Shown: positions 7,888-17,487, numbered from the stretch's first letter. The stretch is 64,000 nucleotides of DNA from an uncultured Rothia sp. (GCF_916715725.1 NZ_CAKAPD010000003.1:62001-126000), one strand, 5' to 3'. Translations and numbers: made by a program. Notes: a model not told the origin generated them from the sequence alone.

Positions 7888-9966
7888 GTGAATAACCGCG
7901 AACTTGGCGAGAAGATTCTTGACGGCCTGGGTGGCCCCGAGAACATCGCGCACATTACTCACTGTGCAACCCGCCTTCGTGTCACTCCTGTGTCTAACGA
8001 TGCAGTGCAGAACAAGAAGATTGAGGGCCTGCCCGGCGTTCTCTCTGTGATTGAGCAGTCCGGCCAGACTCAGGTTGTTCTGGGCGATCGCGTTGAGGCT
8101 GTGTACAACGAGATCAACGCTCTGCCTTCTATGTCCGGCCACGCTGAGGGTGACACCAAGGTTGAGGCTGGAGGCAAGAAGGCTGGCTGGATCACCAACG
8201 TCTTCGACGTCCTGTCTGACTCCTTCCGTCCTCTGCTGTGGGCACTGCTGGGCACCTCGATGATTCTGACCCTGATCGTGTTCCTGCAGCAGTTGGGTTT
8301 CTTCGGCCAGTACACTGACTTGACCGGTCAGAGCGTGAACATCGACATCATTAACGGTGCTCGTGTGGCTGACCCGGAGGCTGCTAAGGCTCTGAACAAC
8401 CAGTGGATGCAGCAGTTCGCTTTCTGGTACATCCTGAAGGCTGCTTCGCTGTCGGTTCTGAACTTCATGCCCATTATGCTGGGTGCTACCGCTGCTAAGC
8501 GTCTGGGCGCGAACATGTGGGTTGGTGCGGCTATCCCCGCTGCACTGATGACCGGTACTTTCACCGATCTGACTGCTCTGGCTGACAAGACCACTAAGAT
8601 TCTGAACGTTCCGTTCTTCGGTCTGGATCTGCCGCTGTACGCATTCAGCTACACCGGTCAGGTCTTCCCCCCGCTGCTGGCTGTTGCTTTGCTGGCTCCG
8701 CTTGAGCGCTTCCTGAAGAAGGTTATTCCTTCGATGCTGCAGATGGTGTTCGTGCCGATGATTTCGGTCATGATTCTGGTTCCGGTGACCGCGTTCCTGG
8801 TGGGCCCCATCGGTATCGGTGTGGCTATGGGCATCTCTGACTTCCTGAAGATGATTAACGATGTTGCTCCGGCTCTGGTTGGTGCTCTGATTGCTGGCCT
8901 GTACCTGTTCATGGTTCCGCTGGGTCTGCACTGGCCGCTGAACGCTGTCATGATTAACAACCTGCAGACCATGGGTACTGACTTCATTCAGTCCCCGATG
9001 GGTGCGTACAACTTCGCTGTGTTCGGTCTGGTCACCGGTGTGGCTATCCGTGCGAAGCATGACCGTGAGCTGCGTCAGACCGCTATCGGTGCGTCGATGT
9101 CCGGTCTGCTCGGTGGTATTTCTGAGCCGTCGATGTACGGTGTGGTACTGCGTTACAAGCGCGTGATCCCGATTATTCTGGTTCCCGCTGTTATTGGTGG
9201 TGCTACCATTTCCTTCCTGGGCGTTAAGTCCTACGCGTTCGCGTTCACTTCGCTGCTGTCGATTCCGGCTATGCAGCCTTCCTACCTGTACGTGATTGGT
9301 CTGGCTATTGCGTTCTTCGGCGCTATGACCGGTGTTCTGCTGTTCGGTTACGAGTCGAAGGCTGACGCTGTAAGGCACGCTGCGGAGCGTAAGGCTGAGG
9401 ATGCTGAGGCTGCACCCAAGGCCAAGGCTGAGGCTGTTGCTGCTAAGGCGGCTCCGGCTGCTGCCGCTACTGCGACCGCTGCTGCTGCACCCGCTGCTTC
9501 CTCCGGTGAGGTCATTGAGCTGCACGCTCCTCTTGAGGGTACTGCTGTTGCTCTGTCTGATGTTCCGGACCCGATTTTCGCTGCTGGCAAGCTGGGCGAG
9601 GGTGTGGCTATTGAGCCGACCGGTACCACTGTTGTTGCTCCCGCAGCCGGTAAGGTTGCTGCAACCTACCCCTCGGGCCACGCTGTGGGTCTGAAGCTGG
9701 AGAACGGCATTGAGCTGCTGATTCACGTTGGTCTGGATACCGTGAACCTGGACGGTAAGGGCTTCAGCGTGAAGGTTGCTAAGGGCGATGTTGTTGCTGC
9801 TGGCGACGCTCTGATTGAGTTCGATCCTGAGGTTATCAAGGAGGCGGGTTACCCGCTGATTACCCCGGTTATTGTGACCAACACCCGCAAGTTCGCTGAG
9901 GTGAAGGGTCTGCCGGGCGTTGCTCACCAGAACCTGAGCACTGTCCTGAAGGTGACCACTAAGTAG
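7888..9966 (+). CDS. PTS sugar permease EIIBCA, beta-glucoside (BglF) type
   Basis: A 692-residue membrane enzyme that phosphorylates its sugar during uptake. Domains in order: EIIB (1-~80) with active-site C26 in THCATRLRV; EIIC membrane domain (~105-490) with the family motif GGISEPSMYGV; an Ala/Lys-rich linker; and EIIA (~540-692) with active-site H613 in LLIHVGLDTV. The B-C-A order and the RAT in the leader place it in the beta-glucoside/sucrose/trehalose branch rather than the classical glucose enzyme. GTG 7888 has AAGGAAG at good spacing. The substrate cannot be read from sequence; beta-glucosides, sucrose, trehalose or glucose are possible. A terminator follows, so it is probably a single-gene transcript. 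Confidence 0.88.
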   Translation: MNNRELGEKILDGLGGPENIAHITHCATRLRVTPVSNDAVQNKKIEGLPGVLSVIEQSGQTQVVLGDRVEAVYNEINALPSMSGHAEGDTKVEAGGKKAGWITNVFDVLSDSFRPLLWALLGTSMILTLIVFLQQLGFFGQYTDLTGQSVNIDIINGARVADPEAAKALNNQWMQQFAFWYILKAASLSVLNFMPIMLGATAAKRLGANMWVGAAIPAALMTGTFTDLTALADKTTKILNVPFFGLDLPLYAFSYTGQVFPPLLAVALLAPLERFLKKVIPSMLQMVFVPMISVMILVPVTAFLVGPIGIGVAMGISDFLKMINDVAPALVGALIAGLYLFMVPLGLHWPLNAVMINNLQTMGTDFIQSPMGAYNFAVFGLVTGVAIRAKHDRELRQTAIGASMSGLLGGISEPSMYGVVLRYKRVIPIILVPAVIGGATISFLGVKSYAFAFTSLLSIPAMQPSYLYVIGLAIAFFGAMTGVLLFGYESKADAVRHAAERKAEDAEAAPKAKAEAVAAKAAPAAAATATAAAAPAASSGEVIELHAPLEGTAVALSDVPDPIFAAGKLGEGVAIEPTGTTVVAPAAGKVAATYPSGHAVGLKLENGIELLIHVGLDTVNLDGKGFSVKVAKGDVVAAGDALIEFDPEVIKEAGYPLITPVIVTNTRKFAEVKGLPGVAHQNLSTVLKVTTK

Positions 9967-9983
9967 TTCGCTTTATAGGCTCT

Positions 9984-10020
9984 AAGGGACCCCACCATTA
10001 CGGTGGGGCCCCTTTCCTTT
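9984..10020 (+). terminator. Terminator after PTS gene
   Basis: CCCCACC (about 9990-9996) pairs with GGTGGGG (10002-10008), extended outward by AAGGG/CCCTT with one irregularity, followed by TTTCCTTT. Confidence 0.8.
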
Positions 10021-10051
10021 ATACCCTGCTTCCTGATGTGTTGATTCTTTG

Positions 10052-10107
10052 GGCAGGGTTTGCTGGGCAGGGTTTGTTAGGCAGGGTTTGTTAGGCAGGG
10101 TTTGCTG
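10052..10107. repeat. Four tandem 14-bp repeats
   Basis: Four units of GGCAGGGTTTGYTR (10052, 10066, 10080, 10094). Units 1 and 4 end CTG and units 2 and 3 end TTA; otherwise they are identical. Located between the PTS terminator and the next gene. Likely slippage-prone; no function evident. Confidence 0.85.
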
Positions 10108-10176
10108 GGGTTTAGGCACTAGCCGGGGGGGGTATTTCTGCTAGTGTAAGAATACGCTCAACAAGGAAGTTCTCAA

Positions 10177-11220
10177 GTGATAGGGAATACGATGATGTCT
10201 TCTGATACTAGGACATGGGATACCGAGGTGTGGGAAGAGCAGCAAAAAGAGCTACGCGCTCTTTCTCCTGTTCGGCGGCTGATGCGCCGGCTCAATCTTG
10301 AGGCGCTCGTCTACGAGTCCGCGCCGTTTCCGGTTCTGTTGCGTAAGCTCTCCGCGCTGATTCCAGCGTGCCTTCTGTGGTGGGTTATCTACGAGCCGCA
10401 CCGGCTTGCTTCCTCCACCAGTCTCCCCGAGGGTACTCACGCTATTACGCTGCTCCCCGGAGCCTGGGGTGACCCCGCTACGGGGGCTTATGGAGGTCTT
10501 CCTGAGTTGCCGGGGGTCCTCGTGCGCTGGGTGCTGTGCATCGCGGCGATGGTGGCTGTCGTTCATGTCTGCGGCGTCAAGGCGAAAGGTCAGAGCTTCA
10601 CCATTCCTCACGATGCGCGTTCACGGTTGATTGCGCTGATGCAGGCTCTGGGCATTTTCGGTGCTTTTGCGCTGGTCGTCTGGATTGAGTACATGATGAC
10701 TCCACTGACCCTCATGTTTGAAACCGTGTACGCGGGCCCGACCGCCGTCTATAGCAGCGACGGCATGATTCCCCTGCACCTGTTCCTGTCCTCATCGTTG
10801 AGCGCTATTTTCTTGGGCTATTTTTGTGTGAACATTCTTGCCTCGCTGAATATCCCCGGGTACCTGGGCATCCCCGCAATTATTTACGTGGGGGCGCTCC
10901 CATGGGCTCAGGCGGAGCGGCACCAGTTCACGTTGGCGCTGGCGTGGGTCATTGCGGTGACGCTGGTGAGTTGGCTCGTGCGCGGCATGTGGGGCACTCT
11001 GCTCGCCTGCGTGGGATATTCTCTCTGGATTGTGCTGGTGGCAACCAGCGGTGATCCTTTTGACCTGTCCGCCAATATGAGCCGTGTGCTCGTGATTTTG
11101 GGTTTCCCGCTGGCTTTCATCGTTGCTGGAGGCGGCATTTACCGTATCTTCTATCTGCAGCAGAACCCGAAGATGCTGAGGTACCTGCAGGAGCGCGCCC
11201 TGTACCTGGGCGAGTGGTAG
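10177..11220 (+). CDS. Polytopic membrane protein of unknown function
   Basis: A 347-residue protein with a charged cytoplasmic N-terminus (~65 residues) and about seven to eight predicted membrane helices, for example LIPACLLWWVIYEP, WVLCIAAMVAVVHVC, FGAFALVVWIEYMM and VLVILGFPLAFIVAGGG. GTG 10177 has AAGGAAG seven bases upstream; ATG 10192 or 10195 are alternatives. I do not recognise the family. It sits alone between the PTS gene and the convergent peptide-binding genes. Confidence 0.75.
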   Translation: MIGNTMMSSDTRTWDTEVWEEQQKELRALSPVRRLMRRLNLEALVYESAPFPVLLRKLSALIPACLLWWVIYEPHRLASSTSLPEGTHAITLLPGAWGDPATGAYGGLPELPGVLVRWVLCIAAMVAVVHVCGVKAKGQSFTIPHDARSRLIALMQALGIFGAFALVVWIEYMMTPLTLMFETVYAGPTAVYSSDGMIPLHLFLSSSLSAIFLGYFCVNILASLNIPGYLGIPAIIYVGALPWAQAERHQFTLALAWVIAVTLVSWLVRGMWGTLLACVGYSLWIVLVATSGDPFDLSANMSRVLVILGFPLAFIVAGGGIYRIFYLQQNPKMLRYLQERALYLGEW

Positions 11221-11315
11221 CAACCTAACGTAGGAGCACTCCCCTCCCCCAGTTTTTGTAATTACATATCCCGCTAACGTGTCCCGCTAAAGGGCACAGA
11301 ACAAGGGGAACAGAA

Positions 11316-11353
11316 AAATCCCGGGCACTCTCTCGTGAGAGTACCCGGGATTT
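11316..11353 (-). terminator. Terminator of the first peptide-binding gene
   Basis: 17-base arms (11316-11332 with 11337-11353), one mismatch, four-base loop; read on the minus strand it is followed by TTTTTCTG. May also stop plus-strand read-through from the membrane protein gene. Confidence 0.85.
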
Positions 11354-11408
11354 CGAGTCCTACAGGACGACTAGAGCATTACCGAAAACGGTATTACTCG
11401 CGCCTGTT

Positions 11409-13112
11409 TTACTCCTGCCAGCCAACGTTGACCCAGTAGTCAGCGCTGGTGTAGCTCTGCTTGAACAGGGACGGACCGTAGTTCGCGATCTTAGCCTTAG
11501 CAGCGGCGTACATCGGGCCGTTTGCGTAGGGCAGGTACACTGCGACCTTCTCGTAGTAGAGCTTCTCCGCCTCGTTAGCGATCTTGATGCGCTCGTCTTC
11601 CTTCTCGGTGTTCTGCAGCTTCTCGATGAGCTTATCGACCTCGGGGTCACCGACTCCGAACACCTCGGTGGTGAAGAAGTAGGGTGCCGAGGAAGCCAGG
11701 TCGGGCAGAACGCCCCAACCGGTGAAGATTGCTTCGTAGCTCTTCTGGCCAAGCACGGAGTTGGAGTTCGACTGCGGCTGGTTGTCAGCGCTCAGGCGAA
11801 TACCTGCGGACTTCAGCTGCTGCTCCAGAATCTGGTAGACCGCCTGGTAGACAGCCTCGGAACCGAAGGAGGTCAGGGCGAAGCCTGCAACCTTGCCGTC
11901 CTTAGCGTAGTAGTCGCCGGACTTAGAGTAGCCTGCGGCCTCCAGAATCTTGCCAGCTGCCTGTGCACCGGTGTCACCAGCGTAGTTGTTCTGGTAGCCC
12001 TTCTGGAACGGCATTGCGATGATGGAGCCGGGCAGCGGCTCGGTCCAGCCGAGCTGCGAGAAGTATGCCTTAGCAATCTGCTCGCGGTCCACGGCTGCGA
12101 GGATTGCGCGGCGCAGTGCCAGATCTTCGATGCGCTTGGGGTTCAGCTGAATGATGTTGACGTTGGTGTTCTGGCTCTGGCGAATCTCGGTGCCTGCCTG
12201 TCCCTTCACAGCGTTGTAGCTGGTTGCGCCAACGAAGGTGAAGGCGTCCAGTTCGCCGTTCTTGAAGCTTGCACGGATTGCTTCGGAGTCCATCTGACGC
12301 CAGATGATGCGGTCCAGAATCGGCTTCTCGCCCCACCACTTGTCGTTCTTGACCAGAGTGAGCACCTTCTGGGAGGAGTTCCACTCGCCAATCTTGAAGG
12401 GGCCAGCCCAGTACTGGTCGAGGGGCTTGTCAACGAAGCCGTCGTTGAAGAGGTTGACGTCTTCCAGGGCGGGGTGGATTGCGAAGGCGCACAGACCCTC
12501 GGAGGGGTAGTACGGGGTCTTCATGGTGACCTTGACGTGGAAGTTGTCGCCGTCAACAGCCTCGATGCTTTCAACCTGCTGCCACATGGTGTTGTCGGTG
12601 ATGTGGTAGGGGTTGTCGGTGGTTGCGCGGTAGACCTTCCAGCAAGCCTGCACAGCCTTCACGTCCATGGGGGTGCCGTCGTTGAAGGCAGCCTTGGGGT
12701 TGATCTTGAAGGTCGCGGTCTGCACGCCGTTGACGGTTTCGGTCTTGTGCTCGAGGCAGAACTCGGGGTTGAGGGTGCCTTCACCGTCGGGGCTCATGGT
12801 GTAGAAGCCCATGACAGCGGGGATGTTGCAGGGTGCCAGCGCATCCAGGTTGCTGGAAGTGTAGCCGCTCTGGGTCTGCAGGTTGAAGTTGGGGCCCAGC
12901 GCAGTAGCTGCGAGGGTCAGGGTACCGCCCTGCTTGAGGGAGGAACGGTCCTGCTTGTTGACCTGAAGGTTCTTCAGAATATCTTCAGCGTTGTTAGCGG
13001 CGCTACCGCCAACCTTTTCCTTCGAGCTACCGCAGGCAGCCAGCAGACCGACGGTGCCGAGGGCAACGGTGCCGGTCAGGAGGGTACGGCGAGAGACAGA
13101 CATGCTCTTCAT
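11409..13112 (-). CDS. Oligopeptide ABC substrate-binding lipoprotein, copy 1
   Basis: A 567-residue SBP_bac_5 family protein, the extracytoplasmic peptide receptor for an Opp/Dpp transporter. The N-terminus has SRRTLL (Tat-like), TGTVALGTVGLLAACG with a lipobox, then the two-lobed binding domain with AVFNDGT-type (here AAFNDGTPMDV) and NDKWWGEKP motifs, ending VNVGWQE. ATG 13112 is chosen for its AGGAG site and because it leaves a normal signal peptide; the frame runs further upstream but that part is not signal-like. It is the last of six paralogues read leftward from the permease genes. Its closest relative in the array is copy 3. Ligand unknown. Confidence 0.9.
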   Translation of the reverse strand: MKSMSVSRRTLLTGTVALGTVGLLAACGSSKEKVGGSAANNAEDILKNLQVNKQDRSSLKQGGTLTLAATALGPNFNLQTQSGYTSSNLDALAPCNIPAVMGFYTMSPDGEGTLNPEFCLEHKTETVNGVQTATFKINPKAAFNDGTPMDVKAVQACWKVYRATTDNPYHITDNTMWQQVESIEAVDGDNFHVKVTMKTPYYPSEGLCAFAIHPALEDVNLFNDGFVDKPLDQYWAGPFKIGEWNSSQKVLTLVKNDKWWGEKPILDRIIWRQMDSEAIRASFKNGELDAFTFVGATSYNAVKGQAGTEIRQSQNTNVNIIQLNPKRIEDLALRRAILAAVDREQIAKAYFSQLGWTEPLPGSIIAMPFQKGYQNNYAGDTGAQAAGKILEAAGYSKSGDYYAKDGKVAGFALTSFGSEAVYQAVYQILEQQLKSAGIRLSADNQPQSNSNSVLGQKSYEAIFTGWGVLPDLASSAPYFFTTEVFGVGDPEVDKLIEKLQNTEKEDERIKIANEAEKLYYEKVAVYLPYANGPMYAAAKAKIANYGPSLFKQSYTSADYWVNVGWQE

Positions 13113-13236
13113 GGAATTTCTCCTAGAGTATTCGCAGTGTTGTGAAGTCGGTACGCGAACGGTGCGTAGCCAGCACTCCAACCCGGCGGGAGGACAGTCT
13201 CTGCCGGGGTGGGCAGAATGCCCACATTTGTTTTTA

Positions 13237-13242
13237 AGTATA
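13237..13242 (-). promoter_or_regulatory. -10 hexamer TATACT for copy 1
   Basis: TATACT on the minus strand about 125 bases before the start. AATGTGGG lies roughly nine bases downstream, then a GTGGGCA/TGCCCAC hairpin. The -35 is not clear. Confidence 0.4.
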
Positions 13243-13270
13243 TCCTTGCTGCTCTCTAGGGCATGGAAAA

Positions 13271-13313
13271 GCGGCGTGCTACAGAAGGTTTTAATCCTTT
13301 TGTAACACGCCGC
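13271..13313 (-). terminator. Terminator of copy 2
   Basis: Eighteen-base arms (13271-13288, 13296-13313) with two imperfect pairs; on the minus strand the stem is followed by TTTTCC. Confidence 0.8.
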
Positions 13314-13366
13314 GGTAGCGCTTTTGCCCTTATGGGGCGTGTGAGCTGTGCTCAGCGCTTAGATTT

Positions 13367-15067
13367 TTACTTTTCCCAACCGACGTTGATCCATACGTTC
13401 GGGTTGTAGTAGGGCAGGCCGAAGAGCATGGGACCGTAGTTCGCCAGACCCTTACGGCATGCCTTGAAGTTCGGGCCGTTGTTGGTCGGGACGTAGATTG
13501 CGACTTCGTCCAGGTGGCGCTTCTCCAGCTCGTTCATAATCTTGAGCTGTTCCTTCGGATCCTCGGTGGACATCATGGTTGCAGCCAGCGAGTCCAGGTC
13601 CTTACCGTGACCGTTGTTGGTCGCGGAGATGTAGAAGTAGTTCGCTGCATCCACCGGGGAGGTGGTGATGCCGTAGCCGCCGCTCTTGATGGTGAAGTTC
13701 TTCGCGGAGATGATGCTTGCCATTTCGGATGCACCGTGATTGTCGATGCTCAGCTCAATACCGATTTCCTTCATCTGCTGGGTGAGGAACTGTGCGGTGG
13801 AGCTGACGACCGGGTCGGTACCGAAGGTGGTCACCGAGTAGGAAGCCTTAACGCCGTCCTTCTCGTAGTAGTCGCCATTCTTGGTGTAGCCTGCATCCTC
13901 GAGAATCTTGGTGGCAACGTCCTTGCCGAGCTTGGTCGGGTAGTTGTCCTGGTAGCCTTCCTGCATGGGAAGCATGCACATGGATCCGGGCAGGGGTTCC
14001 TTCCAGCCGAGCTTCTCGTAGCGCAGCTTGAGCAGCTGCTCGCGGTTCAGGGCTGCGACGAACGCGCGGCGTACGGGCAGGGGCATCTTTTCGGGGTTGA
14101 TTTCGTAGTTACCGACAGCCAGTGCGCTACCCTTGCGGATGTCGATGTTGCTGAGGCTGGAGAGCTCGTTGTAGGAGCTGAGGGTGCTTGCGTCAGCGTA
14201 GTCGATTTCGTTGTTCTTGAATGCTGCCTGCTCTGCCTGAGAGCTCATTTCACGCCAGGTGATGCGCTCGAGCAGAGGCTTGGTGCCCCACCACTTCTCG
14301 TTGCGGACCACGGTGAGGACCTTACCGGAGGAATCCCATTCGCTGACCTTGAAGGGGCCTGCCCAGTACTTGTCCAGGGGCTTGCCGTTCATGCCGTCGT
14401 TGAAGAATGCGACGTCGACGAATGCCGGGTGCAGGAAGGAGGTGAAGCTACCTTCGATGGGGTACCAGGGCTTGGACATGGTGACCTTGACGTGGCGGGA
14501 GTCGCCGTCGACCTCTTCGACGCTTGCGACCTGTTCCCACAGCGGCGCGGGGGTGATCTGGTAGTCCTTACCCTCTGCTAGGCCGCGGTAGATGGTCAGG
14601 TAGCTACGGACAGCAGCGATGTCGATGGGGGTGCCATCGTTGAAGACTGCCTTCGGGTTGATCTTGAAAGTGACGGTCTGCACGCCGTCAACAGTCTGCG
14701 CCTTGTATTCGGTGACGTAGTCCTCGTTCATGTGGCCTTCGCCGCGGAAGTCAGCGTAGTAGCCGCCGGTGAATGCGGAGTTAATTGCCGCCTGAATGTT
14801 CAGGTTACCTGCGGTGTAGCCGTTAGTGTTGAGGATGTTGAAGTTCGGGCCGATGCCGTCTGCGCTCAGTCGCAGCTCGCCGCCGTCCTTGAGGGTGGAG
14901 CGGTCCTTCTCGTTGTAGGAGACTGCCTTGGACAGGTCGTCGCCAGCGGAGAGAGCGCTGTTCTCGTTCTTGGCGGAGTTACCGCCGCAGGCTGCGAGCA
15001 GGCCGACGGTACCCAGGGCGACGGTGCCGGTGAGCAGGGTACGACGGTTGAGAGTGAAAGTGGTCAT
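13367..15067 (-). CDS. Oligopeptide ABC substrate-binding lipoprotein, copy 2
   Basis: A 566-residue SBP_bac_5 lipoprotein: NRRTLL, TGTVALGTVGLLAACG lipobox, then AVFNDGTPIDI and NEKWWGTKP, ending INVGWEK. It shares its signal region with copies 1 and 3, but NNGPNFKACRKGLANYG near the C-terminus resembles copies 4-6, so it looks intermediate. GAGGAAAAC precedes the ATG. It has its own upstream region with a TATACT box and a CRP/GlxR-like site and its own terminator, so it can be expressed independently of its neighbours. Ligand unknown. Confidence 0.9.
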   Translation of the reverse strand: MTTFTLNRRTLLTGTVALGTVGLLAACGGNSAKNENSALSAGDDLSKAVSYNEKDRSTLKDGGELRLSADGIGPNFNILNTNGYTAGNLNIQAAINSAFTGGYYADFRGEGHMNEDYVTEYKAQTVDGVQTVTFKINPKAVFNDGTPIDIAAVRSYLTIYRGLAEGKDYQITPAPLWEQVASVEEVDGDSRHVKVTMSKPWYPIEGSFTSFLHPAFVDVAFFNDGMNGKPLDKYWAGPFKVSEWDSSGKVLTVVRNEKWWGTKPLLERITWREMSSQAEQAAFKNNEIDYADASTLSSYNELSSLSNIDIRKGSALAVGNYEINPEKMPLPVRRAFVAALNREQLLKLRYEKLGWKEPLPGSMCMLPMQEGYQDNYPTKLGKDVATKILEDAGYTKNGDYYEKDGVKASYSVTTFGTDPVVSSTAQFLTQQMKEIGIELSIDNHGASEMASIISAKNFTIKSGGYGITTSPVDAANYFYISATNNGHGKDLDSLAATMMSTEDPKEQLKIMNELEKRHLDEVAIYVPTNNGPNFKACRKGLANYGPMLFGLPYYNPNVWINVGWEK

Positions 15068-15132
15068 TAGTTTTCCTCAGTTAGGTGGGATGCTGCTTTG
15101 CTGTACGCGGGGGAACACAACCCGCACACCTT

Positions 15133-15148
15133 TGTGACAGCACGCACA
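15133..15148. promoter_or_regulatory. CRP/GlxR-like site upstream of copy 2
   Basis: TGTGACAGCACGCACA on the plus strand matches the TGTGA-N6-TCACA pattern with one mismatch. It lies 66-81 bases before the start and 16 bases downstream of a TATACT box (15164-15169), a position that would favour repression if that -10 is used. A 22-base stretch around it (15129-15150) is conserved upstream of copy 3. Confidence 0.5.
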
Positions 15149-15273
15149 TTTTGCATTGGCAATAGTATACACACATTTCCCACCCACTATGACCCAGTTC
15201 ACCGTTTCAGGGAAAATATTTCAGCCAATTCTCGAAACCACCCCGTTACAAAATCACCCGTCAAAAACACAGA

Positions 15274-15320
15274 AAAGTCCCGCAGCACCCCACCTCTGAG
15301 GCGGAATACCGCGGGACTTT
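15274..15320 (-). terminator. Terminator of copy 3
   Basis: AAAGTCCCGC (15274-15283) pairs with GCGGGACTTT (15311-15320); on the minus strand a TTTTC run follows. Loop of 27 bases has some inner pairing. Confidence 0.75.
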
Positions 15321-15398
15321 GCCCTCCGGAGTCTTATGCCAGCGCCTCCGAAAATTCAGAAACTACCGAATGGGAATCCAGAAAATTAACCTGTGGCT

Positions 15399-17108
15399 TT
15401 AGTTCTGCCAACCCACATTGACCCAGCGCTTGGGGTCGGAGTAGCTGGTTGCGAAGAGGGAAGGACCGTAGTTAGCCAGCTTCTCCTTCACAGCTACATA
15501 GCTGGGGCCGTTACCGTAGGGGAAGTAAATAGCAACCTTCTCCATGTGCTGCTTCTCAGCCTCAGCAGCCATCTTCAGCTGCTCATCGTGAGATTCCTTC
15601 TCGTAGATGGACGCGATGAACTTATCCAGTTCAGGATCACCCACACCCTCGTTGATTTCGCTGGTGTAGAAGTACTGAACACTGTCTGCGGGGTCAGCAC
15701 CAATACCCCAACCGGAGAAGGCGCAGTCGTACTGCTTAGAGCCCATCACGGAGTTGAACTGGGACTGCGGCTGATTGTCCTGCTCAAGCTTAATACCTGC
15801 CGCCTTGAGCTGCTGCTCGAGGTTCTGGAACTGAGCCAGGGAGGTTGCATCCGAGCCGAAGTAGGTGATGGAGAAGCCTGCGGTCTTGCCGTCCTTGGCG
15901 TAGTAGTCACCGTTCTTGGAGTAGCCCGCTGCCTCCAGGATCTTTGCCGCAGCCTCGGGGCCGGGGTTGGTAGGCATAGCGTCCTGGTAGCCCTTCTGGA
16001 AGGGCATGGCGATCAGGGAGCCGGTCAGGGGCTCTTCCCAGTTGATCTGGCCGAACTTGACCTTAGCCAGCTGGGAGCGGTTAACCGCCGCGAAGACTGC
16101 ACGGCGCAGGGCGGTGTCGGTCACGCGGGTCGGGTTGAACTGTAGGTTAATCACGCCGACGCTCTGACCGGTGCGGATCTGGGTGCCTGCCTGGCCCTTG
16201 ACAGCGTTGTAGGTAGCCAGGTCGGCAAAGCCGATGCTGTCAATCTCACCGTTCTTGAACGCCGCGCGAGCTGCCTCATCGCCCATTTCGCGCCAGATAA
16301 TGCGATCCAGCAGGGGCTTCTCACCCCACCACTTATCATTCGGAACCAGGGTGAGGGTCTTAGCAGAAGAGTTCCACTCGCCAATCTTGAAGGGACCGGA
16401 CCAGTACTGATCCATGGGCTTGTTCACGAAGCCGTTGTTGAAGAGCTCCTTGTCGGTCAGTGCGGGGTGCACACCGAGCAGGCCGAGGGTTTCGGCAGGG
16501 TACAGGGGCTTGGACATGACAATCTTGACGCGAGTCTTGTCGCCATCCACGGGGTCGATGGATGCTACCTGTTGCCAGAAGGGAGCGGCGATAACGTTGT
16601 AGCCATCCTCAGGATTGCGGTAGACGGTCCATGCGGCGCGGATTGCCTCAATGTCAACCGGGGTGCCGTCGTTGAAGACGGCCTTAGAGTTGAGCTTGAA
16701 GGTAATGGTCTGAACGCCATCAACGGTCTCAGCCTTGTAATCGGAGACATAGTCGCCATTGAGGCTGTATTCGCCGGCGGGGCTCAGGGAGGTGAAGCCG
16801 ATAGCGGAGGGGATGTTGCAGGCGCCACCAAATGCGGTGAGGTTTTCGGTGGTGTAGCCGCTCTGGGTCAGAATGTTGAAGTTCGGGCCGACTGCGGAGA
16901 GGCTAGCACGGAAATCGCCACCCTGTTTGAGGGAGGAGCGGTCTTGCTTATTGATTTGGAGGTTCTTGACGATTTCCTCGGTGCTCGAGGCGGCCTTGCC
17001 GCTAATCTTCTTGTCAGAGCCGCCGCCGCAGGCAGCGAGCAGGCCGACGGTACCCAGGGCAACGGTGCCAGTCAGGAGGGTACGGCGGTTAATACGTAGA
17101 TGAGTCAT
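15399..17108 (-). CDS. Oligopeptide ABC substrate-binding lipoprotein, copy 3
   Basis: A 569-residue SBP_bac_5 lipoprotein: NRRTLL, TGTVALGTVGLLAACG lipobox, AVFNDGTPVDI, NDKWWGEKP, ending VNVGWQN. Start at ATG 17108 is set by GAGGAGAA; the longer open frame to 17390 lacks a signal-like sequence. Very close in style to copy 1 (shared SLKQGG, FNSVMG/NSVLG region, SGPFKIGEWNSS). It probably arose by recent duplication. Ligand unknown. Confidence 0.9.
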   Translation of the reverse strand: MTHLRINRRTLLTGTVALGTVGLLAACGGGSDKKISGKAASSTEEIVKNLQINKQDRSSLKQGGDFRASLSAVGPNFNILTQSGYTTENLTAFGGACNIPSAIGFTSLSPAGEYSLNGDYVSDYKAETVDGVQTITFKLNSKAVFNDGTPVDIEAIRAAWTVYRNPEDGYNVIAAPFWQQVASIDPVDGDKTRVKIVMSKPLYPAETLGLLGVHPALTDKELFNNGFVNKPMDQYWSGPFKIGEWNSSAKTLTLVPNDKWWGEKPLLDRIIWREMGDEAARAAFKNGEIDSIGFADLATYNAVKGQAGTQIRTGQSVGVINLQFNPTRVTDTALRRAVFAAVNRSQLAKVKFGQINWEEPLTGSLIAMPFQKGYQDAMPTNPGPEAAAKILEAAGYSKNGDYYAKDGKTAGFSITYFGSDATSLAQFQNLEQQLKAAGIKLEQDNQPQSQFNSVMGSKQYDCAFSGWGIGADPADSVQYFYTSEINEGVGDPELDKFIASIYEKESHDEQLKMAAEAEKQHMEKVAIYFPYGNGPSYVAVKEKLANYGPSLFATSYSDPKRWVNVGWQN

Positions 17109-17207
17109 GTGTTCTCCTCGTGCCGGAGGGCTTAGGCGTGCATCGTGCGGTGCACGATATTGTGCACCCATTTGTACAGTGGCGACAAAGCCCCTGCCAA
17201 CAGCCTC

Positions 17208-17223
17208 TGTGAGAGCCCCCACA
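17208..17223. promoter_or_regulatory. CRP/GlxR-like site upstream of copy 3
   Basis: TGTGAGAGCCCCCACA on the plus strand; 100-115 bases before the start and about 20 bases downstream of a TATACT box at 17243-17248. The region 17204-17225 matches 15129-15150 at most positions. Confidence 0.5.
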
Positions 17224-17487
17224 TTATTTGTGATTGAAACACAGTATACCCCCAAAAGAAGCGGTGCAGACCACAGTCCAGACCCTGGAAGAACTATACA
17301 CTGTCTAAAAATCGCAGGTTCAGCACCTAAACCCGCATCATCACGCGGAAGCTGCGTGTGAAAACTAAAAAATGAAATATTATGTCGCATTGGCGGGCGA
17401 GCGCGTCACATCCGGTGCTTTGAGAATCGTTACAGGTTAAAAGCACATCAATGGGTAGCCAAAGCGTCCTGCACCTTCCAAAAGAAA

